Origin: Paraliobacillus salinarum
GTDB lineage: Bacteria; Bacillota; Bacilli; Bacillales; Amphibacillaceae
Assembly: GCF_014083865.1 (NCBI RefSeq)
Contig: NZ_JACEFA010000001.1
Location: 186,001-250,000, forward strand
Direction: 5' to 3'
DNA length: 64,000 nt
Shown here: positions 17,953 through 27,449 of the stretch, piece after piece
Numbering within the stretch: the first letter of the stretch is position 1
Layout: every line of letters starts with the position of its first letter
Made by a program: the position numbers and the translations under genes
Notes under the pieces: model-generated
Databases searched by the model: none
The model's input: the letters and a program-made list of their open reading frames with translations, nothing else
What the model was told of the DNA's origin: nothing

Positions 17953-19205
17953 TGGGGGTATCATATAAAGCTGAAGTCATCGGTGTTGGAACAGAACTGT
18001 TATTAGGCCAAATTGCAAATACAAATGCGCAATGGATCTCTGAAAAGCTTGCTAATTTAGGTATTAATACGTTTTATCATCAAGTGGTTGGTGATAATTT
18101 GGATCGCGTTGTAGATTGCTTTGAAGCCGCTGCGCGTCGTTCGGATTTTGTATTTGTTACTGGAGGACTTGGACCGACAGATGATGATTTAACAAGGGAA
18201 GCATTTGCAAAGTTGTCTGATAAAGAATTGGTTTTGAACGAGCAAGTACTAAACGACATAGCTACTTTTTTCAAGAAAAGTAAGCATCAAATGACAAAGA
18301 ATAATTATAAACAAGCAATGACATTTGAAGATGCGGTGATTATACCTAATCCAATTGGTACTGCACCAGGAATGATTCATACCCATGGTGATAGTACATT
18401 TGTTTTTATGCCTGGTGTTCCTAGAGAAATGAAAAGAATGATGTCCACATTCGTTATCGATTATTTTAAAGAAAAATTTGAATTAATGGATGTAATACAG
18501 TCTAGAATGCTACGATTTATTGGTATAGGAGAATCGTATTTAGAAGAAGAAATTCATTCAATTATATCTAGACAAAGTAATCCAACTATTGCTCCATTAG
18601 CGACTGATGGGGAAGTAGGTGTTCGTATAACAGCGAAAGCAGAGACAATAGAACGAGCTAATCAACTTATTCAGCAGACAGAGAAAGAATTGCTAGATAT
18701 CGTTGGAAGTTATTTTTATGGATATGATGAAACCTCCATTGATAAGGCGGTACTTAGCTTGCTTAATGAGCAAAACAAGACAATTGCTGGGGCTGAAAGT
18801 TTGACGGGTGGGCTTTTTGCTGATGCATTAGTATCAAATCCGGGTTCAAGCAATGCATTTTTAGGGAGCTTTGTTAGCTACGCTGTAGGTGCTAAACAAG
18901 ATGTACTTGGGGTTTCAGAACAAACGGTTAACAATCATGGTGTTGTAAGTCAGCAATGTGCAGAAGAAATGGCAACAAATGCAGCTAATCTATTGAGTGC
19001 AGATGTAGCAATTAGCTTTACAGGTGTTGCAGGACCAGAACAGTCAGAGGGAAAAGAAGTTGGTACGGTATATATTAGTATATATGCTGATGGAAAAGTT
19101 ATGGAAACGAATGCTTATCATTTTTCAGGTGAGCGAAACTATATTCGAAAGCGTTCAGTGAAAAAGGGACTGGAGCTTTTATATCGTTATTTAAAAAATA
19201 GTTAA
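17952..19205 (+). CDS. cinA: CinA-family protein (competence/damage-inducible)
   Basis: A 417-aa two-domain protein. The N-terminal part (about 5-170) is a MoCF-type domain with GVGTELLLGQIANTN and VFVTGGLGPTDDD. The C-terminal CinA domain (about 255-410) has AESLTGGLFADAL and TGVAGPE and is of the nicotinamide-nucleotide amidase type. The cinA-recA neighbourhood is conserved in Firmicutes; here recA has its own SOS promoter. Whether it acts in NAD salvage, competence or both cannot be told from sequence. Confidence 0.94.
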   Translation: MGVSYKAEVIGVGTELLLGQIANTNAQWISEKLANLGINTFYHQVVGDNLDRVVDCFEAAARRSDFVFVTGGLGPTDDDLTREAFAKLSDKELVLNEQVLNDIATFFKKSKHQMTKNNYKQAMTFEDAVIIPNPIGTAPGMIHTHGDSTFVFMPGVPREMKRMMSTFVIDYFKEKFELMDVIQSRMLRFIGIGESYLEEEIHSIISRQSNPTIAPLATDGEVGVRITAKAETIERANQLIQQTEKELLDIVGSYFYGYDETSIDKAVLSLLNEQNKTIAGAESLTGGLFADALVSNPGSSNAFLGSFVSYAVGAKQDVLGVSEQTVNNHGVVSQQCAEEMATNAANLLSADVAISFTGVAGPEQSEGKEVGTVYISIYADGKVMETNAYHFSGERNYIRKRSVKKGLELLYRYLKNS

Positions 19206-19297
19206 AATAATGTTTCGAATCACTTTTTATGAGCTAAATTGGATGTTTATTAGATATAAACATTCAATTTACACCAGTTAATTAACTTTAAAATAAT

Positions 19298-19311
19298 CGA
19301 ACATTTATTCG
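19298..19311. promoter_or_regulatory. LexA (SOS) box of recA
   Basis: CGAACATTTATTCG matches the Bacillus box CGAACATATGTTCG at all but two central positions. It lies just upstream of the recA -35 element. Confidence 0.75.
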
Positions 19312-19319
19312 CTTTTTGC

Positions 19320-19348
19320 TTGTTAAATCTTAAAAAACAAGTTATGAT
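19320..19348 (+). promoter_or_regulatory. Sigma-A promoter of recA
   Basis: TTGTTA (19320-19325) and TATGAT (19343-19348) are exactly 17 bp apart, 33 bp before the recA GTG. Confidence 0.7.
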
Positions 19349-19381
19349 AGTAATAGTTGAAATTTCGAGGGGGAAGATAGT

Positions 19382-20407
19382 GTGAGCGATCGTAAACAAG
19401 CCTTAGACATGGCGTTAAAATCAATAGAAAAACAATTTGGTAAAGGTTCAATAATGAAACTTGGTGAGCAAGCGGAGCAAAGAATAGCAACAGTTTCAAG
19501 TGGTTCATTGGCTTTGGATGTTGCATTAGGTGTAGGTGGTTATCCTAGAGGACGTGTTGTAGAAATATATGGACCAGAGTCTTCTGGTAAAACAACTGTT
19601 TCATTACATGCTATTGCAGAAGCGCAAAAGCAAGGTGGTCAAGCAGCGTTTATTGATGCGGAGCACGCTTTAGATCCAACATATGCTAGAAACTTAGGAG
19701 TCAATGTTGATGAATTATTATTATCTCAACCGGATACTGGTGAGCAAGCTTTAGAAATTGCCGAAGCATTAGTTCGAAGTGGCGCAGTGGATATGATTGT
19801 AATTGACTCTGTGGCTGCACTTGTTCCAAAAGCTGAGATTGAAGGTGAAATGGGTGATGCCCATGTTGGATTACAAGCAAGATTAATGTCTCAAGCTCTA
19901 AGAAAATTATCTGGTGCGATTAATAAATCAAAGACTACCGCTATTTTCATCAACCAAATCCGTGAAAAAGTTGGTGTTATGTTTGGTAATCCGGAAACTA
20001 CACCGGGTGGACGTGCACTGAAGTTCTATTCATCTGTACGTTTAGAAGTACGCCGAGCGGAGACGTTAAAGCAAGGTAATGATATGGTAGGTAATAGAAC
20101 AAGAATTAAAGTAGTGAAGAATAAAGTAGCCCCACCATTTAAACAAGCAGAAGTTGATATTATGTATGGAGAAGGAATCTCTAGAGAAGGTGAATTACTA
20201 GATATCGCTTCTGATCTAGATATTGTTCAAAAAAGTGGTGCTTGGTATTCTTACAATGAAGAGCGTTTAGGACAAGGTAGAGAAAATTCTAAACAATTCT
20301 TAAAAGAAAATACGCTTATTGCTGAAGAAATTTATAATAAAGTTCGTAATCATTACGATATGGATGTTCCTGAATCAGCTGAAGAAGCTGAAGAGAACGA
20401 TAAATAA
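19382..20407 (+). CDS. recA: Recombinase RecA
   Basis: Forms filaments on single-stranded DNA, drives strand exchange, and triggers LexA self-cleavage. The protein is 341 aa, starting at a GTG behind GAGGGGGA. Walker A GPESSGKT is at residues 64-71. It also has the MAW-like [12 protein letters not shown], the loop segment [11 protein letters not shown], and a short acidic C-terminus. The LexA box upstream makes it part of the SOS regulon together with the lexA region at 40-42 kb. Confidence 0.99.
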   Translation: MSDRKQALDMALKSIEKQFGKGSIMKLGEQAEQRIATVSSGSLALDVALGVGGYPRGRVVEIYGPESSGKTTVSLHAIAEAQKQGGQAAFIDAEHALDPTYARNLGVNVDELLLSQPDTGEQALEIAEALVRSGAVDMIVIDSVAALVPKAEIEGEMGDAHVGLQARLMSQALRKLSGAINKSKTTAIFINQIREKVGVMFGNPETTPGGRALKFYSSVRLEVRRAETLKQGNDMVGNRTRIKVVKNKVAPPFKQAEVDIMYGEGISREGELLDIASDLDIVQKSGAWYSYNEERLGQGRENSKQFLKENTLIAEEIYNKVRNHYDMDVPESAEEAEENDK

Positions 20408-20425
20408 TTACGATAGATTAAAAAG

Positions 20426-20456
20426 CTGATAGCAAAATTTGTTATCAGTTTTTTTG
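20426..20456 (+). terminator. Terminator of recA
   Basis: CTGATAGCAAA pairs with TTTGTTATCAG (one G-T) and is followed by eight T residues. Confidence 0.9.
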
Positions 20457-20474
20457 ATAATATTTGACGTTTCC

Positions 20475-20503
20475 TTGACATAACAAACAAGCAAGATTAA
20501 AAT
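20475..20503 (+). promoter_or_regulatory. Sigma-A promoter of rny
   Basis: TTGACA (20475-20480) and TAAAAT (20498-20503) have a 17-bp spacer, 116 bp before the rny start. Confidence 0.75.
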
Positions 20504-20504
20504 T

Positions 20505-20533
20505 AAAAATGTATAATTTTATTATACATTTTT
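20505..20533. repeat. AT-rich perfect hairpin in the rny leader
   Basis: AAAAATGTATAAT (20505-20517) and its exact complement (20521-20533) flank a 3-nt loop, right at the predicted transcription start. It resembles a terminator but has TATAAT on both strands, so it could also be a bidirectional promoter element. Confidence 0.5.
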
Positions 20534-20618
20534 GATTAATTATGCATTTATATTGGTAAAACTGTACATGCCGACTTAAATTGTTTTGTACAAATTCATA
20601 GCAAGAGGAGGTGAAACC

Positions 20619-22178
20619 ATGGAAAGCATAGGCATCGTCATCTCCATTTTGCTCCTAATCGTCGGTATTGTTGTTGGTTATCTGATTCGTAAATCTATTG
20701 CAGAAAAGAAGATTTCTAGTGCGGAAGAATTAGCTAGGCAAATTGTTGAAGAAGGACATCGAAATGCTGAAGTAGCTAAGAAAGAAGCGCTACTAGAAGC
20801 AAAAGATGAAAGTCATAAAATTCGTCAACAAGTAGATCAAGACCTTCGAGAGCGAAGAGTTGAACTACAGAAACAAGAAAATCGTCTATTGCAAAAAGAA
20901 GAGAATTTGGACCGAAAAGATGAAACGCTAGATAAGCGTGAGCTCATGTTAGAAAGAAAAGAAAATTCGCTAACAGAAAAACAACAACAAATTGAAGAAA
21001 TGGAAAGCAAAGTGGAAGCTATGTTAAGCGAGCAACAGGCTGAATTAGAACGCATTTCTGGCTACACTTCTGACCAAGCGAAACAAATTATTCTAGATCG
21101 AGTAGAAAAAGAAGTAACACATGATACAGCATTGATGATTAAAGAAGCTGAGAATCGTGCGAAAGAAGAAGCGGACAAGAAAGCAAAAGAAATTCTTTCT
21201 ATCGCAATGCAACGTTGTGCTGCTGATCATGTAGCTGAAACAACCGTATCAGTTGTAAATCTTCCAAATGATGAAATGAAAGGGCGGATAATTGGTAGAG
21301 AGGGACGTAATATTCGTACACTTGAAACCTTAACCGGTATCGATTTAATTATTGATGATACCCCTGAGGCAGTTATTTTGTCAGGATTTGATCCTATTCG
21401 AAGAGAAACTGCTCGGATTGCACTAGAGAAACTAGTACAAGATGGTAGAATTCATCCGGCTCGTATAGAAGAAATGGTTGATAAATCTAGACGTGAAGTA
21501 GATGAGCACATTCGTGAAGTAGGAGAACAAACTACTTTTGATATTGGTGTTCATGGCCTTCACCCTGATTTAGTAAAGATACTTGGAAGATTAAAATATC
21601 GTACAAGTTATGGTCAGAATGTATTAAAACACTCAATGGAAGTTGCGTATCTATCAGGCTTACTTGCTTCGGAATTAGGTGAAGATGTTACTGTTGCTAA
21701 GCGTGCTGGTTTGTTACATGATATCGGAAAAGCTATCGATCACGAAGTGGAAGGTAGCCACGTTGAAATTGGAAAAGAATTAGCGATGAAGTACAAGGAG
21801 AATGACATAGTAGTTAACTCCATTGCTTCACATCATGGTGATGAAGAAGCAACATCTATTATTGCTGTTCTTGTTGCAGCCGCAGACGCCCTGTCAGCTG
21901 CACGACCTGGCGCAAGAAGTGAAACTTTAGAGAATTATATTAAACGATTAGAAAAACTTGAGGAGATTTGCGAATCTTATACAGGTGTTGAAAAATCGTT
22001 TGCCATTCAAGCCGGACGTGAAGTTCGAATCATGGTGAAACCAGAAGAAATTGATGACTTGGAATCATTGCGTATTGCACGAGAAATTAAAAAGCGCATT
22101 GAAAGTGAATTGAATTATCCAGGACACATCAAAGTAACAGTAATCAGAGAAACAAGAGCAATCGAATATGCAAAATAA
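20619..22178 (+). CDS. rny: Ribonuclease Y
   Basis: The membrane-bound endoribonuclease that starts mRNA decay in Firmicutes. The 519-aa protein has an N-terminal membrane anchor (about 4-23) and a long charged coiled coil (about 30-200). The KH domain has [15 protein letters not shown], and the HD domain has the catalytic His367-Asp368 pair in [11 protein letters not shown] start at the ATG at 20619, preceded by AGGAGG at 20605-20610; the longer frame from a TTG at 20586 runs through that site. The gene sits between recA and ymdB, as in B. subtilis. Confidence 0.98.
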   Translation: MESIGIVISILLLIVGIVVGYLIRKSIAEKKISSAEELARQIVEEGHRNAEVAKKEALLEAKDESHKIRQQVDQDLRERRVELQKQENRLLQKEENLDRKDETLDKRELMLERKENSLTEKQQQIEEMESKVEAMLSEQQAELERISGYTSDQAKQIILDRVEKEVTHDTALMIKEAENRAKEEADKKAKEILSIAMQRCAADHVAETTVSVVNLPNDEMKGRIIGREGRNIRTLETLTGIDLIIDDTPEAVILSGFDPIRRETARIALEKLVQDGRIHPARIEEMVDKSRREVDEHIREVGEQTTFDIGVHGLHPDLVKILGRLKYRTSYGQNVLKHSMEVAYLSGLLASELGEDVTVAKRAGLLHDIGKAIDHEVEGSHVEIGKELAMKYKENDIVVNSIASHHGDEEATSIIAVLVAAADALSAARPGARSETLENYIKRLEKLEEICESYTGVEKSFAIQAGREVRIMVKPEEIDDLESLRIAREIKKRIESELNYPGHIKVTVIRETRAIEYAK

Positions 22179-22200
22179 AGCGGCCAATTGGTCGCTTTAT
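22177..22200 (+). terminator. Terminator of rny
   Basis: AAAGCGGCC and GGTCGCTTT (one G-T pair) form a hairpin with an AATT loop, overlapping the rny stop and followed by a T-rich stretch. Confidence 0.8.
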
Positions 22201-22306
22201 TTTATTTATTTCACATTTTCATGTGGATATCTTACAATATGTTATTTTGACATTTCTGCATGCATATGTGACACTAATTATAATTACAGAGATAAGGAAG
22301 ATAAAA

Positions 22307-23104
22307 ATGAAAATATTATTTGTTGGTGATGTTGTCGGTTCGCCGGGCAGGAATGAATTAGAAAATTACTTGCCTAAATTGAAGCAAAAGTATCAACCTC
22401 AATTAACTATTGTTAACGGTGAGAATGCGGCATCAGGTAAAGGAATGACAGAAAAGATTTACAAACAAATGCTTGGTTGGGGTGCACAAGTCATCACAAT
22501 GGGTAATCACACATGGGATAAAAAAGAAATTTTTGAGTTTATTGATGATGCCAAAAACATTATACGCCCTGCAAACTTTCCAGAAGGAACTCCAGGAAAG
22601 GGTTTACAAATTATAGATTGTAATGGTGTTAAAGTTGCCGTAATTAATTTACAAGGAAGAACTTTTCTTCCTCCAACTGATGACCCCTTCCGAAAAGCTG
22701 ATGAACTAATAGAAATAGCTAAGAAAGAGGCTTCAATTATCTTTGTTGACTTTCACGCAGAAGCCACAAGTGAAAAGCAAGCATTAGCATGGTATTTAGA
22801 TGGTAGGGTAAGCGCAGTAGTTGGCACACACACACATACACAAACAGCAGATGAACGAATTTTAGATAATGGAACAGCTTATATTACTGATGTTGGGATG
22901 ACTGGTCCTTATGATGGAATTCTTGGAACAGATCGTGACGCAGTTATTAAGAAATTTTTAACGAACTTACCTGTTAGATTTGAAGTTACTAAAAAAGGGA
23001 AGACACAATTAAATGCAGTTATTATTGATATAGATGATCAAACTGGCAAAGCGAAACAAATAAACCGAATTATTATCAATGATGATCATCCTTTTTTTGG
23101 ATAG
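22307..23104 (+). CDS. ymdB: Metallophosphodiesterase YmdB
   Basis: A 265-aa phosphodiesterase of the calcineurin-like fold that affects biofilm and motility decisions in B. subtilis, probably through RNase Y. Metal-binding motifs are GDVVG, NGENAASGKG, GNHTWD, DFHAEATSEK and GTHTHTQTAD. The correct start is the ATG at 22307, with AAGGAAG 7 bp upstream and MKILFVGDVVG as N-terminus; the longer open frame from 22223 encodes no family sequence. Confidence 0.94.
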   Translation: MKILFVGDVVGSPGRNELENYLPKLKQKYQPQLTIVNGENAASGKGMTEKIYKQMLGWGAQVITMGNHTWDKKEIFEFIDDAKNIIRPANFPEGTPGKGLQIIDCNGVKVAVINLQGRTFLPPTDDPFRKADELIEIAKKEASIIFVDFHAEATSEKQALAWYLDGRVSAVVGTHTHTQTADERILDNGTAYITDVGMTGPYDGILGTDRDAVIKKFLTNLPVRFEVTKKGKTQLNAVIIDIDDQTGKAKQINRIIINDDHPFFG

Positions 23105-23143
23105 CATTTAAAATAAGATATTATCCTTCACAACAAAAAATTA

Positions 23144-23168
23144 AGGAATAACTATCATCTGTGAGAAT
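23144..23168 (+). promoter_or_regulatory. Sigma-H-type promoter of spoVS
   Basis: AGGAATA (23144-23150), an 11-bp spacer, then TGAGAAT ending at 23168 fit the sigma-H pattern AGGAWWW-N11-RNNGAAT except at the R. B. subtilis spoVS is sigma-H dependent. Confidence 0.6.
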
Positions 23169-23213
23169 ATAGTAAAAGTGGAACTACTTTAGTTAACGAA
23201 GGAGGTAGCAAAA

Positions 23214-23474
23214 GTGGATGTATTGAAAGTTTCAGCAAAATCAAATCCTAATTCAGTAGCAGGAGCACTTGCAAATGTTTTAAGAGAACGCGGTTCAGCA
23301 GAAATTCAGGCTATCGGTGCTGGTGCATTAAATCAGGCCGTAAAGTCAGTAGCGATTGCTAGAGGATTCGTAGCACCTAGTGGAGTTGATTTAATTTGTA
23401 TTCCAGCTTTTACTGATATCATGATTGATAATGAAGAACGTACAGCAATAAAACTAATTGTCGAACCTAGATAA
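23214..23474 (+). CDS. spoVS: Stage V sporulation protein S
   Basis: An 86-aa, extremely conserved small Alba-like protein needed for normal septation timing and coat assembly. The sequence VSAKSNPNSVAGALANVLRE and the ending KLIVEPR are diagnostic. It starts at a GTG, 8 bp after GGAGG. The sigma-H-like promoter upstream fits its early sporulation role. Confidence 0.97.
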   Translation: MDVLKVSAKSNPNSVAGALANVLRERGSAEIQAIGAGALNQAVKSVAIARGFVAPSGVDLICIPAFTDIMIDNEERTAIKLIVEPR

Positions 23475-23480
23475 AACATC

Positions 23481-23515
23481 AAAATCCTGTTTGCTAATTT
23501 GCGAACAGGATTTTT
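23481..23515 (+). terminator. Terminator of spoVS
   Basis: A 14-bp stem (AAAATCCTGTTTGC with GCGAACAGGATTTT) with a TAATTT loop and T-run begins 7 bp after the stop. Confidence 0.88.
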
Positions 23516-23562
23516 GTTCATGTGCGATCTGTCTCACCGTATTACAAAGAAAGCAGGGGATT

Positions 23563-24483
23563 ATGATGATTATCGATGCTCATTGTGACGTTTTATTTAA
23601 ATTATGGTCAGATAAGCTTGATTTCGTAACGAGTAAGGAATTGCAGGTGAATTTAAATAAATGGCGAGAAAGCCCAGTGAAGGTACAATGCTTTGCCATA
23701 TTTGTTCCTCCTGAAGTATCAAACGAAAGGCAATTTCAAGTTGCATTAGAAATGATCACTATTTTCTTTGAACAAATTGTTAAACCACATGAAGACATTA
23801 AATTTATTCAGAATAAAAATGACTTAATCAATTTGAAAAAAAATGAACGTGGTGCCATGCTTACATTAGAAGGTTGTCATGTGATTGGTCGAGATATAAA
23901 TAAATTAAAAACGTTACTTCAATTAGGTGTTAGAGTGGTTGGTCTGACATGGAATCAAGCTAATGCAGTAGCAGACGGTATTGGTGAAAAAAGAGGTGCA
24001 GGATTAAGTAGTTTTGGAGAAGAAGTAATTGCATTATTAAATAAAGAGAACGTTTGGGTTGATGTTTCTCATCTATCTTATCAAGGATTTTTCGATGTAA
24101 TCGATCAAGCAACACATGTCATGGCATCGCATTCTAACGTGTATTCGATTTGTAAACATCGAAGGAATTTAGATGATAAACAAATACAAGCAATCATTAA
24201 TAAAGATGGTTGGATAGGTGTAACCTTCGTTCCGTCGTTTACAAGTGAAAAGACAAAGGTTACGTATCATGATACAATTAAACACGTATTATATTATATA
24301 GATGCTGGTGCGAAATCTTGTTTAGGATTTGGATCAGATTTTGATGGAATTGATACCTACATTAATGGATTAGAAAGCATCGAGCAATATCAAACGCTTT
24401 CAGATGAATTACAATCAATACTTACACCAACTGAATGGGCAAAGATCGCATATCAAAACTTTATAAATAAATTCCCGCAGTAA
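23563..24483 (+). CDS. M19-family membrane-dipeptidase homologue
   Basis: A 306-aa cytoplasmic protein of the renal dipeptidase family (peptidase M19). Zinc-ligand segments are DAHCD at the N-terminus (residues 5-9), LEGCHVIG with the bridging glutamate, and the later DVSHLS and ASHSN histidines. GFGSDFDGID near the end holds the conserved aspartate. It likely splits dipeptides. The start is the ATG at 23563 (or 23566) after CAGGGGA; the longer frame would read through the spoVS terminator. In B. subtilis this slot between spoVS and miaB holds tdh-kbl, so local gene content differs. Confidence 0.87.
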   Translation: MMIIDAHCDVLFKLWSDKLDFVTSKELQVNLNKWRESPVKVQCFAIFVPPEVSNERQFQVALEMITIFFEQIVKPHEDIKFIQNKNDLINLKKNERGAMLTLEGCHVIGRDINKLKTLLQLGVRVVGLTWNQANAVADGIGEKRGAGLSSFGEEVIALLNKENVWVDVSHLSYQGFFDVIDQATHVMASHSNVYSICKHRRNLDDKQIQAIINKDGWIGVTFVPSFTSEKTKVTYHDTIKHVLYYIDAGAKSCLGFGSDFDGIDTYINGLESIEQYQTLSDELQSILTPTEWAKIAYQNFINKFPQ

Positions 24484-24506
24484 AATAATGTGATCTTTAA
24501 AAGACT

Positions 24507-24535
24507 TTGTTTTTACAAAGATTTCTTGCTATAAT
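24507..24535 (+). promoter_or_regulatory. Promoter of miaB-ricA
   Basis: TTGTTT (24507-24512) and TATAAT (24530-24535) have a 17-bp spacer, with TGC before the -10 (extended type). Confidence 0.65.
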
Positions 24536-24598
24536 AGTAGAATTGAAGTAGTAGCTAAAAGACTACCTAAGCAATAGGATAGAGAGGAGTCATGACAG

Positions 24599-26176
24599 AT
24601 GAATGAACAGCAACGTAAGCAAGCTAGTCAAATCAAACAAGGAAATCCAGCGGACGTAAAATCCGATTCGGATGCAAACTTAGATCGATTAAAAAATATG
24701 GGTTCTGATGAATTAATAGGAAAATACTTTCAAACAACGTATGAACCTCCAAATTTAAAGAAAGCCAAAAAGCGTCTTAAGAAAGACGTGGATATTCATT
24801 ATGACTTTTCAATCCCTGAAGAAATGCAATCTATTGGGGAAGGGAAGAAATTTCTTATTCGTACATACGGATGTCAAATGAATGAGCATGATACTGAAGT
24901 AATGGCTGGTCTTTTAACGGATATGGGATATCAAACAACAGATGATACAAATGAAGCAGATGTAATCTTATTGAATACATGTGCGATTCGTGAAAATGCT
25001 GAAAATAAAGTATTCGGTGAAATTGGTCACTTAAAGCCATTAAAATTAGAAAATCCAGACCTAATTATTGGTGTTTGTGGTTGTATGTCTCAAGAGGAAG
25101 CAGTTGTTAACCGTATCCTTAAGAAACACCCGTTTATTGATATGATTTTTGGTACACATAACATTCACCGTTTACCAAGCTTATTAAAAGAAGCAATGTT
25201 TAGTAAGGAAATGGTTGTTGAGGTGTGGTCCAAAGAAGGCGACATTATTGAGAATTTACCTAAGGTACGTAAAGGCCGAATTAAAGGCTGGGTAAATATT
25301 ATGTATGGTTGTGATAAATTCTGTACGTATTGTATTGTACCGTATACTCGTGGGAAAGAACGTAGTCGTTTACCTGAAGATATTATACAAGAAGTACGTC
25401 ATTTAGCTGCGCAAGGTTATCAGGAAATCACTTTACTCGGTCAGAATGTTAATGCTTATGGTAAAGACCTAGATTTCGAATACGGTCTTGGTGATTTAAT
25501 GGATGAGATTCGTAAAATTGATATTGCGCGCGTGCGTTTTACAACATCACATCCGCGTGACTTTGATGATCGATTAATTGAAGTTTTAGCAAAAGGTGGA
25601 AACCTTTTAGATCATATTCATTTGCCAGTACAATCGGGTAGTTCAGAAGTGTTACGTGTGATGGCTCGTCGATACACAAGAGAAAGCTATCTAGAACTAG
25701 TTAGAAAAATTCGTGAAGCAATGCCAAACGCTACTTTAACAACAGACATTATCGTTGGTTTTCCAAATGAAACTGATGAACAATTTGAAGAAACGATGAC
25801 GCTAGTTAAAGAGGTTGGCTTTGAAGCTGCATATACATTTATATATTCTCCTAGAGAAGGTACGCCGGCTGCACGTTGGGAAGATAATATTTCGATGGAA
25901 GTGAAAAAAGAAAGACTACAACGCTTAAATGCCCTGGTTAATGAGCAGGCAAAGCAAGCAATGGAGAAATATGAAGGTGAAGTCGTAAAAGTGCTTGTTG
26001 AAGGGGAAAGCAAGAAAAACCCTGATGTGCTTTCTGGCTATACAGAGCGAAATAAACTAGTTAACTTTAGAGCGCCGAAATCACTTGTTGGAAAAATTGT
26101 TGACGTTAAAATTACCAAAGCTAAAACATGGTCACTAGATGGCGAACTTGCAGAAGAAACAGTAGGTGTGTTGTAA
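24599..26176 (+). CDS. miaB: tRNA-2-methylthio-N6-dimethylallyladenosine synthase MiaB
   Basis: A radical-SAM methylthiotransferase that completes ms2i6A37 in tRNA after MiaA. The 525-aa protein has an N-terminal MTTase cluster domain with three cysteines ([22 protein letters not shown]). The radical-SAM cysteines are in [13 protein letters not shown], and a C-terminal TRAM domain starts at about residue 450. The polar ~75-residue N-terminal extension is usual in Bacillus. GAGAGGAGT precedes the ATG. ricA follows with no gap. Confidence 0.97.
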   Translation: MNEQQRKQASQIKQGNPADVKSDSDANLDRLKNMGSDELIGKYFQTTYEPPNLKKAKKRLKKDVDIHYDFSIPEEMQSIGEGKKFLIRTYGCQMNEHDTEVMAGLLTDMGYQTTDDTNEADVILLNTCAIRENAENKVFGEIGHLKPLKLENPDLIIGVCGCMSQEEAVVNRILKKHPFIDMIFGTHNIHRLPSLLKEAMFSKEMVVEVWSKEGDIIENLPKVRKGRIKGWVNIMYGCDKFCTYCIVPYTRGKERSRLPEDIIQEVRHLAAQGYQEITLLGQNVNAYGKDLDFEYGLGDLMDEIRKIDIARVRFTTSHPRDFDDRLIEVLAKGGNLLDHIHLPVQSGSSEVLRVMARRYTRESYLELVRKIREAMPNATLTTDIIVGFPNETDEQFEETMTLVKEVGFEAAYTFIYSPREGTPAARWEDNISMEVKKERLQRLNALVNEQAKQAMEKYEGEVVKVLVEGESKKNPDVLSGYTERNKLVNFRAPKSLVGKIVDVKITKAKTWSLDGELAEETVGVL

Positions 26177-26554
26177 ATGGCTACTTATAGTAGAGAAGAA
26201 GTGTTGACAGAAGCTAATGCGCTCGCTAAGCAAATACAAGATCTTGAAGATGTCAGCAGATATAAAGAAATCGAACAACGATTAAATCAAAGTAAAAAAC
26301 TAAAAAGTTTAATCAATAATATTAAAGCCTTGCAGAAGCAAGCGGTCAATTTTCAAGCCTATGGTAAAACAGAAGCTTTAAAAAAAGTTGATTTAGAGAT
26401 TGATGAAAAGCAAGCAGAGATTGATGCTATTCCGATTGTTGAGGAGTTCAAAGAATCCCAAGTAGTTATAAATGATTTGCTGCAGCGTGTAACACAAACA
26501 ATTTCGGATGAAGTAGAAACATCAATGAACGAACGCCTCGATCAGAAACAATAA
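26177..26554 (+). CDS. ricA: RicA/YmcA, subunit of the RNase Y specificity complex
   Basis: A 125-aa helical protein of the Com_YlbF family (RicA). It works with RicF and RicT to direct RNase Y and to promote competence, sporulation and biofilm formation. The core NNIKALQKQAVNFQAYGKTE and the following acidic helix are typical. B. subtilis RicA is about 143 aa and, as I recall, has a cysteine near its C-terminus that helps bind a 4Fe-4S cluster. This homologue is shorter and contains no cysteine at all. It directly follows miaB, with no spacer. Confidence 0.9.
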   Translation: MATYSREEVLTEANALAKQIQDLEDVSRYKEIEQRLNQSKKLKSLINNIKALQKQAVNFQAYGKTEALKKVDLEIDEKQAEIDAIPIVEEFKESQVVINDLLQRVTQTISDEVETSMNERLDQKQ

Positions 26555-26555
26555 C

Positions 26556-26601
26556 AAAACACTGTTGCTACGAACAATTTGTTCGCTGGTAACAGTGTTT
26601 T
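26556..26601 (+). terminator. Terminator of miaB-ricA
   Basis: A stem of about 19 bp (AAAACACTGTTGCTACGAAC arm at 26556-26575) with an AATTT loop begins 2 bp after the ricA stop. Confidence 0.8.
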
Positions 26602-26703
26602 ATATTATTCTGTATTATCATTTAAAGAAATTGCACCTTTTCTAGGCAAATGCATACCATGAACTAGAAACCTATGACATGTTATTCACCTTATTTTATA
26701 AGC

Positions 26704-26731
26704 ACTTCGGTTGGGTAATGTGCATAAACTG
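26704..26731 (+). promoter_or_regulatory. Possible sigma-K promoter of cotE
   Basis: AC at 26704-26705, a 17-bp spacer and CATAAACTG resemble sigma-K (AC-N16/17-CATANNNTA) with one mismatch. B. subtilis cotE has sigma-E and sigma-K promoters. No clear sigma-E site was found in the 206-base gap. Confidence 0.3.
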
Positions 26732-26760
26732 AATATGAAGAAGGAGGAGGTTTTAGTTCT

Positions 26761-27324
26761 ATGTCTTTTCTTGATCAAGAATTTCGAGAAATTATTACGA
26801 AAGCAGTAATAGGAAAAGGGCGTAAATTCACACAAGATACAAATACAATTACACCAACACACAAACCATCTAGTATTCTAGGTTGTTGGATCATTAATCA
26901 CCTATATCAAGCGAAAAGAAAAGGTGATGAATTAGTTGAAGTAAACGGGAGCTATGATGTGAACGTATGGTACTCTTACAATGATAATACGAAAACAGAG
27001 GTAGTAACAGAGCGAGTGACCTATCATGACCTAATTAAATTATCGGTTAAAGATAAACATACATTGGGTGATGAAGAAAAGGTTTTCGCTAAAGTATTAC
27101 AGCAACCGAATTGTTTAGAGTGTAATATTTCTAAGCATGACAAAAAGATCGTAGTTGAATCAGAACGTGAATTTCTAGTTGAAGTCATTGGTGACACAAA
27201 AGTTACCGTGAAGGTAGATCCTAATGGTTTGGTGCTTGATGATGATGACATTGATTTAGAATTATCAGATGATGAATTTGAAAGCATTGACACAGATTTT
27301 CTATCTAATAAGCAAAAAGATTAA
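26761..27324 (+). CDS. cotE: Outer spore coat morphogenetic protein CotE
   Basis: Organises the outer coat of the spore. The 187-aa protein matches CotE closely: [17 protein letters not shown] near the start, [22 protein letters not shown] and [10 protein letters not shown]. The strongly acidic C-terminus (about 155-180, many Asp/Glu) is typical of the family. GGAGGAGG precedes the ATG. Confidence 0.96.
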   Translation: MSFLDQEFREIITKAVIGKGRKFTQDTNTITPTHKPSSILGCWIINHLYQAKRKGDELVEVNGSYDVNVWYSYNDNTKTEVVTERVTYHDLIKLSVKDKHTLGDEEKVFAKVLQQPNCLECNISKHDKKIVVESEREFLVEVIGDTKVTVKVDPNGLVLDDDDIDLELSDDEFESIDTDFLSNKQKD

Positions 27325-27328
27325 TGCA

Positions 27329-27360
27329 GAACGTGTGGGTTACCTCGCGTTCTTTTTTTT
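27329..27360 (+). terminator. Terminator of cotE
   Basis: AGAACGTG pairs with CGCGTTCT (one G-T) and is followed by eight T residues. Confidence 0.85.
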
Positions 27361-27405
27361 GTGTAAAATCGAATGTGTTACTTATGCGAAATCAAACAAA
27401 ACTTA

Positions 27406-27414
27406 TGCTATAAT
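27406..27414 (+). promoter_or_regulatory. Extended -10 promoter of mutS-mutL
   Basis: TGCTATAAT is a perfect extended -10, 35 bp before mutS. The -35 is weak. Confidence 0.6.
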
Positions 27415-27449
27415 GGGACAATGAGATTTCATGCGTTGGGGGAAGAAAA

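Noticed and set aside
23458..23562. N-terminal extension of the M19 dipeptidase
   Set aside because: The extension would be translated through the spoVS terminator and has no family similarity; the ATG at 23563 begins at the conserved IIDAHCD.
26571..26585. SOS-box-like CGAAC-N5-GTTCG
   Set aside because: The spacer is five rather than four bases, and the sequence is the tip of the ricA terminator stem, which explains the symmetry.
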